DNA of 64,000 nt from Pleomorphomonas diazotrophica (lineage in GTDB: Bacteria; Pseudomonadota; Alphaproteobacteria; Rhizobiales; Pleomorphomonadaceae), in the NCBI RefSeq assembly GCF_002844595.1, contig NZ_PJNW01000003.1:62001-126000 (forward strand), in the 5' to 3' direction. Shown in pieces: positions 57,965-64,000 of the stretch (the first letter of the stretch is position 1; every line of letters begins with the position of its first letter). The notes under the pieces were generated by a model, which was given only the letters and a program-made list of their open reading frames with translations, had not been told where the DNA came from and ran no database searches. The position numbers were made by a program, and so were the translations under genes.

Positions 57965-58789
57965 ATGCCGATGGCACGCCTTCTCGGCCCGCTACTCGTC
58001 TCGCCGGCGCTGATCGTCATCCTGCTTCTCTTCATGGTGCCGCTCGCCGCCTCGGTGATCGGCGCCTTCGAGGTCGAAGGGACCGTTGGTCTCGGCAACT
58101 TCACCAAGGCCTATGATTTCTACAGGCAGGACATCGTCTTCACGGCGGTGATCGTCGGCCTCTCGACCATGTTGACCGGCCTTCTCGCCATTGCCATCGG
58201 CGGCTATCTGACGCTCGGCGAGAACGCTGCTGCCGTCGCCATCCTGCGCTGGCTCTACCGCTGGCCGATGTTCATTCCGTTCATCGTCGTTGGCCAGATA
58301 CTGCGCACCTTTCTCGCCAAGAGCGGCCTCTTCAACTCGACGCTGGTCGCCCTTGGCTTTCTCGACCCGCTGACCGCCACGAGCTACCTCGACTGGCGCG
58401 GCGTTGTCGTCGCCTTCGTCTGGAAACAGACGCCCTTCGTGGCGCTGATGGTGGCCGGCGCCATGGCGTCGCTCGATCGCGGCACCATCGAGGCAGCGCG
58501 CAACCTCGGCGCCTCACGGCTTCGCATCCTCATCGAGATCGTCGTACCGCAGGTCACCACCACGCTGCTGGTCGGCCTCGTGTTGTCCTTCGTCACCATG
58601 ATGGGCGTTCTGTCGGTGCCGCTGATGATCAATGCGCAGGCGCCGACCATGATCACCGCCGACATCGCCTTCCGCCTCAGCACCTATCGCGACTACGGTG
58701 TCGCCAACGCGCTCGGCCTGATCTCGCTGGCCATCAGCGCTGTCGCCGCCTGGTTCTATCTCCGCGTCAACATGAGGCAGAGCCGATGA
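57965..58789 (+). CDS. ABC transporter permease (PotB type)
   Basis: A 274-residue inner-membrane permease with six membrane segments starting at LLGPLLVSPALIVILLLFMVPLAASVIG. The EAA-type docking loop is GTIEAARNLGASRLRILIEIVVPQ. The start is set at 57965 (MPMARLLG) because the earlier in-frame ATG at 57911 sits at the foot of the stem-loop and would add 18 non-family residues; neither has a strong ribosome site. It overlaps the second permease by ATGA. Confidence 0.88.
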   Translation: MPMARLLGPLLVSPALIVILLLFMVPLAASVIGAFEVEGTVGLGNFTKAYDFYRQDIVFTAVIVGLSTMLTGLLAIAIGGYLTLGENAAAVAILRWLYRWPMFIPFIVVGQILRTFLAKSGLFNSTLVALGFLDPLTATSYLDWRGVVVAFVWKQTPFVALMVAGAMASLDRGTIEAARNLGASRLRILIEIVVPQVTTTLLVGLVLSFVTMMGVLSVPLMINAQAPTMITADIAFRLSTYRDYGVANALGLISLAISAVAAWFYLRVNMRQSR

Positions 58790-59643
58790 GCGCGCCCTCC
58801 GCTTTCTTCGCCGCGCCGCACAGCGGGTTCGATTCCCTCCGTGGCTTCCTCTGGTGGGTGCCCCGCGCAGCCGTTCTCGGAACGCTGGCCTTCGTCATCT
58901 TCGGCCCGCTCGCCAACCTGCTGATCTGGACGGTCGCCGAGCGCTGGTACTTTCCGCATGCGCTGCCAATCGATTACGGCTTCAGCTACTGGGGCCGTGT
59001 GTTCGCACCGCGCGGCAACGCCGTGCAATCGCTGATCGCCTCGATCAGCATCGCACTGTTCACCGTGGCAGGTTCGCTGGCGCTCGCCATTCCCGCCGGG
59101 TATGCCCTCGCGCGGTTGAAGCTGCCCCTCAGGGGCCTGGTGCTTCTCGCCTTCCTCTTGCCGCAGGCGTTTCCCAACCTACCCGTCTACGTCAACATCG
59201 CCAGGCTGTTCTACGAGATCGGGCTCAATGGTACCGTCCTCGGCGTCGTGCTGGTGCACGTGACGCATGGCCTCGTCTATGCCGTCTGGATTGCCTCCGC
59301 CGCCTTCTCCGCAGTCGACCGGGATCTGGAACTGGCCGCCCGCAACCTCGGCGCCTCCGGCCTCAAGGGCTTCGCCGACGTGACGCTGCCGCTGGCCGCG
59401 CCCGGCCTGATGGCCAGCGCCATCTTCGTCTTTCTGGAGTCGCTCGACGAGTTCACGGGCAGCTATTTTGTCGGCGCGCCAGATGTGACGACGCTGCCGC
59501 TGCTGCTCTACTCGGCCGGAGCCGGCGGCAACTATCAGATCGCCTCGATCACCGCGCTCTTGCTGCTCGTTCCGTCGATCGCCTTCATGCTGGTGGTGGA
59601 AAAGTTCCTGCGCGCCGATGTGCTCGCCAAGGTTGGACAGTAG
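58786..59643 (+). CDS. ABC transporter permease (PotC type)
   Basis: A 285-residue permease with six membrane segments. The ATG overlaps the stop of the first permease (ATGA). The docking loop is DLELAARNLGASGLKGFADVTLPLAAPG. The N-terminus carries a longer than usual cytoplasmic lead (MSAPSAFFAAPHSGFDSLRG) before the first membrane segment. It completes the importer with the ATPase at 55568 and the binding protein at 56759. Confidence 0.92.
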   Translation: MSAPSAFFAAPHSGFDSLRGFLWWVPRAAVLGTLAFVIFGPLANLLIWTVAERWYFPHALPIDYGFSYWGRVFAPRGNAVQSLIASISIALFTVAGSLALAIPAGYALARLKLPLRGLVLLAFLLPQAFPNLPVYVNIARLFYEIGLNGTVLGVVLVHVTHGLVYAVWIASAAFSAVDRDLELAARNLGASGLKGFADVTLPLAAPGLMASAIFVFLESLDEFTGSYFVGAPDVTTLPLLLYSAGAGGNYQIASITALLLLVPSIAFMLVVEKFLRADVLAKVGQ

Positions 59644-59652
59644 GCTTCATCG

Positions 59653-60699
59653 ATGACCGAACTGGGCAAGCCTCGATCCTCCCCCCGCTTCGTCAGCGCC
59701 CGCGACGTTGCCAAGCTTGCCGGCGTGTCGCGATCCGCCGTTTCGCGCGCCTTTACGCCTGGCGCCTCCGTGGCACCGGAGACACGCGAGAAGATCATGG
59801 TCGCCGCCACCCGCCTCGGCTACCAAGTGAACGATCTTGCGCGCGGCCTCCTCGCCCATCGTAGTCGGATCGTCGGATTGGTCGCCACCAAGCCGGAGTT
59901 GGGCTTCCGCGCCCACCTTACCGCTGCGCTTGCTGCCGTGCTGATCAGGCGCGGTTCGGTGCCGGTACTCATCAACGCCGGCGAGACGGCCGAGGATACC
60001 GACGCGGCGCAGCGGACGCTGTTTGGCCATCGGGCCGAGGCGGTGATCGTGCTGTCGGGATCGCCGCCGTCGTCCTTCATCGAGCTGGCCAAATCCAACG
60101 GCCTGCCCATTGTCGCCATCGGCCGGGAGGCGCCGGAGATCGACATCGTCCAGACTGACAACGCAGAGGCTGCGCGCCGCATCGCGGCTGCCTTTGCCTC
60201 TGCCGGTCACAAACGCCTCGCCTTTGCCGGCTCGGAAAGCGGCACGCCGTCCATCGTCGAACGCGAGCGCGCCTTCCTCGCCGAAGCAGGCCGCCTTGGG
60301 ATAGCCGTGACGGTGGCGCGCGGCCCCGATACCGATTATGTGGGTGGACTTCTGGCGGCTGAACGACTGTTCGCGGCGGTTGAGAAGCCGACCGCCGTCT
60401 TCGCCGTCAACGATCTCGTCGCCTTCGCGCTGACCGATCACCTGAAGATCCGTCTCGGCCTGCGTGTTCCCGAGGATGTGGCGGTAGTCGGCTTCGACGA
60501 CCTGCCGGAGGCCGCCTGGCTCGGTTACCGGCTCACCACCTTTCGGCAGGATCCGATGAAGATGGCCGAGCGGGCCGTGGCGCTGCTGGAAGAGAGAGCC
60601 ACCACTCCTTCGACCGCGCCGGTGCGCCTCCGCATCGCCGCGCAACTGATGGTGCGCGACACGTTCAGCCCGCCGAATGACGGCGCGTTTGGTCCATGA
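59653..60699 (+). CDS. LacI-family transcriptional regulator of the importer operon
   Basis: A 348-residue repressor: helix-turn-helix SARDVAKLAGVSRSAVSRAFTPGASVAPETREKI near residues 15-48, hinge VNDLARGLLAHRSRIVGLV, and a sugar-binding-protein-like effector domain (EDVAVVGFDDLPEA). It starts 9 bases after the second permease without a clear ribosome site and so is probably made by re-initiation within the operon. It would bind the TTGCACAGCTGTGCAA site at the front of the operon and so control its own synthesis. Confidence 0.92.
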   Translation: MTELGKPRSSPRFVSARDVAKLAGVSRSAVSRAFTPGASVAPETREKIMVAATRLGYQVNDLARGLLAHRSRIVGLVATKPELGFRAHLTAALAAVLIRRGSVPVLINAGETAEDTDAAQRTLFGHRAEAVIVLSGSPPSSFIELAKSNGLPIVAIGREAPEIDIVQTDNAEAARRIAAAFASAGHKRLAFAGSESGTPSIVERERAFLAEAGRLGIAVTVARGPDTDYVGGLLAAERLFAAVEKPTAVFAVNDLVAFALTDHLKIRLGLRVPEDVAVVGFDDLPEAAWLGYRLTTFRQDPMKMAERAVALLEERATTPSTAPVRLRIAAQLMVRDTFSPPNDGAFGP

Positions 60700-60780
60700 G
60701 GCCTGCGGGCGTCCGTCGCATCGGTGTCGCCCAACTTCGGTTTGATCGATGCCGGCCAGCGGTGCTCGTGAGGAGACAGC

Positions 60781-61530
60781 ATGAAACTGATACAGGTCAC
60801 CGATATCCACCTCCGAGAGCGCGGCGAGCCGGTGTGCGGGCTCGATCCGGCGGCAAATCTCGCAGCGACGATCGCCGACATCAACCGCCACCATGCCGAC
60901 GCCGATCTCGTAGTGTTCACCGGCGACCTTTCGGACGACGGTTCACCTGCCTCCTACCGGTTGTTCGCCGACCTCCTGGAATCCCTGATCCCACCGCATC
61001 GCCTGCTGCTCGGCAACCATGACGACCGCACGGCCTTCCGCGCCATGTTCCCGGACGCGCCGGCCGAGGACGATTTCATCCAGTCCGTCCTGGACACCGA
61101 CGCTGGCAGGCTGGTGTTTCTCGACACGCTCGACGAAGGTGCCGTCGGAGGGCTGCTGTGCGACCGCCGTCTCACCTGGCTCGACCGCCGGCTTTCCGAG
61201 GCTTCCGGCCCGGCGATCGTCTTCATGCACCACCCACCGTTCGACATCGGCATGCCGCCGCTCGATGGGGTGAAACTCGCCAACCCTTCCACCCTCGGCG
61301 CCGTTTTCCGGCGCCATGGCAACGTGCGTCACATCTTTGCGGGGCATGTGCACCGCCTCTGTTCCGGGATTTGGAACGGCACGGCCTTCAACACGGGACG
61401 TGGCACCAGTCACCAGACGGCGCCGCTGTTCGGTGCCAAGACCTTCGCGGTTGGCTTCGAGATGCCAGCCTACAACGTCATCCTGACCGACGGGGCGAGC
61501 ATGGTCGTCCATGCGCAGGAGGTCGGCTGA
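60781..61530 (+). CDS. GpdQ/CpdA-like metallophosphoesterase (phosphodiesterase)
   Basis: A 249-residue calcineurin-type phosphodiesterase with all five metal-binding motifs: QVTDIHL (residues 5-11), TGDLSDDG, LLGNHDDR, FMHHPPF and FAGHVHR. Such enzymes (class III phosphodiesterases) hydrolyse glycerophosphodiesters or cyclic nucleotides with two metal ions. No signal peptide, so it acts in the cytoplasm, on an imported substrate. GAGGAG precedes the ATG, and the 81-base gap from the LacI gene shows no terminator. Its place at the end of the operon suggests that it opens the phosphodiester brought in by the transporter. Confidence 0.92.
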   Translation: MKLIQVTDIHLRERGEPVCGLDPAANLAATIADINRHHADADLVVFTGDLSDDGSPASYRLFADLLESLIPPHRLLLGNHDDRTAFRAMFPDAPAEDDFIQSVLDTDAGRLVFLDTLDEGAVGGLLCDRRLTWLDRRLSEASGPAIVFMHHPPFDIGMPPLDGVKLANPSTLGAVFRRHGNVRHIFAGHVHRLCSGIWNGTAFNTGRGTSHQTAPLFGAKTFAVGFEMPAYNVILTDGASMVVHAQEVG

Positions 61531-61989
61531 CACTCGGCGAGCTCGCTTCTTCCGGACCGGTCACACCCGGTTTCACCGCGGCCATGGCGCAGCGCTGGCC
61601 GGCGAGCGAATGCGACAGGCGCCGCGCTATCTTGCGCGGGATTTCGACCGTATCCGCACCGCCGCGAGACGGACGCTATGTGCGCAGCGCGGCTAGGGTT
61701 GATAACGGCGACACCTATGGCTCGCCGTCGTTCAAAGACCATAAAGCCCACGCCCACCCGCCGCTACCGGCTCACCGGTCCGCGGTTGAAGTCGCTTGGG
61801 GAACCACCATCCGCGTCCGAAGGATGACAGGCCGCTGCAAACCTCTCCTTGCCCATTGCGAGATATCGATTTGAAAAGGCTAGGTAATTCTCCTCGGATT
61901 CGGAAACGATCATTATCGTATCAAAATTCTGATTGACATTGATCGTTATCAGGATCCTAATCCAACTTACGATCATAAAGGATCAAAGC
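61531..61989. other. intergenic region before the deoR-type gene
   Basis: About 460 bases. The first 330 hold only short open frames in GC-rich sequence with no ribosome site or domain. The last 90 are AT-rich and contain a promoter and three copies of the motif ACGATCA (see 61904-61978). Confidence 0.6.
61904..61978 (+). promoter_or_regulatory. DeoR-type operators with embedded promoter
   Basis: The motif ACGATCA occurs at 61906-61912, inverted as TGATCGT at 61940-61946, and again at 61969-61975. Their centres are about 33 and 30 bases apart, close to three helix turns, so all lie on one face of the DNA. TTGACA (61933-61938) and CCTAAT (61956-61961) with 17 bases between make a good promoter, and the second motif lies in the spacer. 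This fits autorepression by the DeoR-type protein encoded next. Confidence 0.7.
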
Positions 61990-62796
61990 ATGAAGGACGA
62001 TCGGCTGTCGGCCATTCGGCACTATCTGTTTGAAAAGACATCCGCCTCGATCCACGAGATCGCGGAAGCGGTCGGCGCCTCGCTTCCGACCGTGCGGCGC
62101 GATCTTCTCACACTCGAAACCGAAGGCGCCGTCCACCGTACCCATGGTGGTGCCCGCATTGCCGATTCCGCCGGTATCGAGGCGGCCTTCGAGGTACGGG
62201 AGCAGACCTGCATTGCCGCCAAGCGGGCGATCGGCCTTACCGCCTATGCCGACCTCAGGCCCGACATGTCGGTGTTTCTCGATGCCGGCACCACCGTGCT
62301 GCAGGTTGCCCGCCGCATCCGAATGAATCCGCTGCCGATTTCCGTGTTCACCAACTGCCTGGCCGTGGCGCAGGTGCTGACCGACATCCGCGATGTCCAG
62401 GTGACGCTGCTGGGTGGCCGCCTTCGCTCGCGGAACGCCTCGGTGCTGGGCGCCCTGGCCGAAAGCATGCTGGACCGGCTGTGGTTCGACCAGTTGTTTC
62501 TCGGTGCCAGCACGGTGGGCGACGACGGCTGCACCTACACGATGGACGAGGACGAGGCGCGGCTCAACGAGAAGATGATCACCCGGGCAGCGCGCACCAC
62601 CGTGCTCGCCGACGCCAGCAAGTTCGGACAGCGCGCAACCTATCAGGTGACGCGGCTCGACGACCGGCTCGATCTCATCACCGACGACAGCCTGGCGTCC
62701 CATTGGCTCGACAAGCTGGCACAGGCCGGTTGCCGGACGCGAACGGTCGGCTTCGATGCCGACGAAAGCGCGGAACTCGACGGAGACGCGGCATGA
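61990..62796 (+). CDS. DeoR-family transcriptional regulator
   Basis: A 268-residue repressor: helix-turn-helix MKDDRLSAIRHYLFEKTSASIHEIAEAVGASLPTVRRDLLTLE with the family's THGGAR motif after it, then the DeoR sensor domain (SVFLDAGTTVLQVARRI, VFTNCLAVAQVL, LGGRLRSRNASVLG, FLGASTVGDDG). The start at 61990 has AAAGGA seven bases upstream. Effectors of this group are phosphorylated sugars. The kinase encoded right after it, overlapping by ATGA, would produce such an effector. Confidence 0.93.
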   Translation: MKDDRLSAIRHYLFEKTSASIHEIAEAVGASLPTVRRDLLTLETEGAVHRTHGGARIADSAGIEAAFEVREQTCIAAKRAIGLTAYADLRPDMSVFLDAGTTVLQVARRIRMNPLPISVFTNCLAVAQVLTDIRDVQVTLLGGRLRSRNASVLGALAESMLDRLWFDQLFLGASTVGDDGCTYTMDEDEARLNEKMITRAARTTVLADASKFGQRATYQVTRLDDRLDLITDDSLASHWLDKLAQAGCRTRTVGFDADESAELDGDAA

Positions 62797-63728
62797 CCGT
62801 GCTTGGCGTCGATAGCGGTGGCACCAAGACCGTCGCCGCCGTTGTGGCTCCAGACGCCAGCGTCGTGTCGCTGCGCCATCTGCCGAGCCTCGACCCCACG
62901 GCCGATAGTGACTGGGCCGCCGAGATCGCCGCACTTGCGGCGGCCGCTGGCGACGCCGACCTCCAGGCCTCGGCCTTCGGCCTGCCCTTTCATGGCGAAG
63001 TCGATGAGTACACCGAGGCGCAGATCGCCGCCGTCCGGCTGCACTTCCCTCAGAAGCCCATCGTCGAGAACGACGTCCGCATCGCCTTCGATGGCGCCTT
63101 TGCCTGTGGCGCTGGCGCCCTCATCCTGGCCGGTACCGGCTCGATGGCCTGGGCGAGCCTCGGCGAAATCGACAGCCCCCATGTCCGGATTGGCGGCTGG
63201 GGCGACATTTTCGGCGACGAGGGCAGTGCCTACTGGCTCGGCCGCGAAGCGCTGACACTGCTGTCGCGCCATGTCGACGGCCGCCAACCGTCGCCTGCCT
63301 TCGCAGGGCGGATGTTCGCCGCCATGGGCATACATCAAGACGGCCTGATGGCTTGGTGTTATGGGCTCGAAAGCCGCCGCTCGGGCATCGCCGGCCTCGC
63401 CCGGCATGTGACGTCTGTCGCCAAGGATGGCGATCCTGTGGCGGGCCACCTCATTGAGCGCGCTTCGGCCGAACTCTCCGAACAGCTGCTTGTCGCCTGG
63501 CGCCGCTGCGGCGGCAGCGCCCCCATCCGTTGGAGCTACGCCGGTGGTCTGTTCAACGCCAAGGCCGTGCTGGACCAGATGACGGCGCACCTCGGAACAC
63601 CGCCGTCATCGCCGCGCCTGCCGCCCGTCGGCGGCGCGGCGCTCAGGGCAGCCCGGCTCGCCGGCTGGGCCGTCGATGATGCCTGGGTCGACCGGTTGGG
63701 CGAAAGCCTCCGGACGGCTCTGGCCTGA
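62793..63728 (+). CDS. BadF/BadG-type sugar kinase (N-acetylglucosamine kinase-like)
   Basis: A 311-residue ASKHA-fold kinase of the BadF/BadG/BcrA/BcrD family in its N-acetylglucosamine-kinase branch. The phosphate-1 loop is LGVDSGGTKTVAAVV, GALILAGTGSMAW is phosphate 2, and IGGWGDIFGDEGSAYWLGREAL is the conserved sugar-binding segment of these kinases. The start at 62793 overlaps the DeoR stop as ATGA. It likely phosphorylates an amino sugar brought in by the transporter whose binding protein starts 30 bases on. Confidence 0.88.
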   Translation: MTVLGVDSGGTKTVAAVVAPDASVVSLRHLPSLDPTADSDWAAEIAALAAAAGDADLQASAFGLPFHGEVDEYTEAQIAAVRLHFPQKPIVENDVRIAFDGAFACGAGALILAGTGSMAWASLGEIDSPHVRIGGWGDIFGDEGSAYWLGREALTLLSRHVDGRQPSPAFAGRMFAAMGIHQDGLMAWCYGLESRRSGIAGLARHVTSVAKDGDPVAGHLIERASAELSEQLLVAWRRCGGSAPIRWSYAGGLFNAKAVLDQMTAHLGTPPSSPRLPPVGGAALRAARLAGWAVDDAWVDRLGESLRTALA

Positions 63729-63758
63729 AAGGCAATCTGACCAAGAAGGGGAACGATA

Positions 63759-64000
63759 ATGAAAAGACGTGTTTTTCTTGCTTCAGCGCTGACCTTGCCA
63801 CTCCTCGCCACGTTCGCCGGCAGCGCCTTCGCCGCCGATGGGCTCACGGTGCTGTTGCCGCCCTGGGGAACGCTGCCCAAGGAGATGACCGATCGCTTCG
63901 CCAAGGACGCCGGCGTGACGCTCGATGCGCAGACGCTCGGCTGGGACGACATTCGCACCAAGATCATCACGTCGATGGTGGCGGGCACGGCGCCTGCCGA
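63759..64000 (+). CDS. sugar ABC transporter substrate-binding protein, N-terminal part (cut by window edge)
   Basis: The first 80 residues of a periplasmic binding protein. Signal peptide MKRRVFLASALTLPLLATFA ends at AFA before ADGLTVLLPPWGTLPKEMTDRFAKDAG, which is the N-terminal pattern of a family 1 sugar-binding protein. It starts 30 bases after the kinase with GGGGAA upstream. The permease and ATPase genes of this importer must follow beyond the window. Confidence 0.85.
   Translation, partial: MKRRVFLASALTLPLLATFAGSAFAADGLTVLLPPWGTLPKEMTDRFAKDAGVTLDAQTLGWDDIRTKIITSMVAGTAPA

Noticed and set aside
1-64000. CRISPR arrays, tRNA or rRNA genes, insertion sequences, integrases and attachment sites
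   Set aside because: Looked for on both strands; no repeat-spacer pattern, transposase or integrase motif, or tRNA cloverleaf was recognised by eye.

Overview
The window is a GC-rich (about 64%) chromosomal segment from an alphaproteobacterium, most likely a member of the Hyphomicrobiales (Rhizobiales). The grounds are the density of sugar ABC importers with LacI/DeoR/IclR regulators, the GGAAC-N16/17-xGTT stress promoters typical of the EcfG sigma factor, a KGG-repeat stress protein, and the overall protein character. The genus cannot be fixed from the sequence. No rRNA, tRNA, CRISPR array, insertion sequence, integrase or phage gene was seen, so this looks like stable accessory metabolism rather than a recent island.

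Layout. 1-1227: end of a gene cut by the window edge and a sugar ABC ATPase. 1271-11529: a divergent sugar-acid module. A complete ABC importer on the minus strand faces a LacI regulator, a GH94 phosphorylase that best fits cellobionic acid phosphorylase, gluconokinase and 6-phosphogluconate dehydratase on the plus strand. Together they would import a disaccharide aldonic acid, split it into glucose 1-phosphate and gluconate, and feed the gluconate into the Entner-Doudoroff route. 11571-14829: two small NTF2/SnoaL-fold proteins, an HxlR regulator, an FMN reductase and a Leu/Ile/Val-type binding protein without a signal peptide. 14849-20473: an IclR regulator divergent from an aldolase, a YjhG-type dehydratase and a GntP permease, the same set as E. 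coli yjhIHGF. 20490-26123: an oxidoreductase/MFS/aldo-keto reductase/BKACE run with a divergent LysR regulator. 26139-29167: CueR and a copper-exporting ATPase with a textbook CueR promoter. 29174-35893: an RbsABC-type importer with xylulokinase and a xylitol-type dehydrogenase (pentitol use). 36283-40493: glgX and treZ.

40759-42423 holds a single-domain response regulator and two small proteins, both small proteins with good EcfG-type promoters. 42440-47655 is a tight four-gene operon (741-residue uncharacterised toroid-like protein, SDR, zinc dehydrogenase, lactonase) headed by a perfect 16-bp palindrome; its substrate is unknown. 47729-52385: an UdgX-like uracil-DNA glycosylase that has lost all cysteines, a DUF72 protein, a PhoX-type phosphatase and a glutathionyl-hydroquinone reductase. 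52483-55265: a TetR regulator, its palindromic operator, a small membrane protein and a coniferyl-aldehyde-type dehydrogenase. 55545-61530: an ABC importer operon with a LacI regulator and a GpdQ-like phosphodiesterase. 61904-64000: a DeoR regulator with three phased operators, a BadF-type sugar kinase and the start of a further sugar-binding protein.

The common theme is uptake and breakdown of plant-derived sugars, sugar acids, pentitols and amino sugars, each unit carrying its own local regulator and often a recognisable operator. The most notable observations are the cellobionate module, the cysteine-free UdgX and the uncharacterised four-gene operon.
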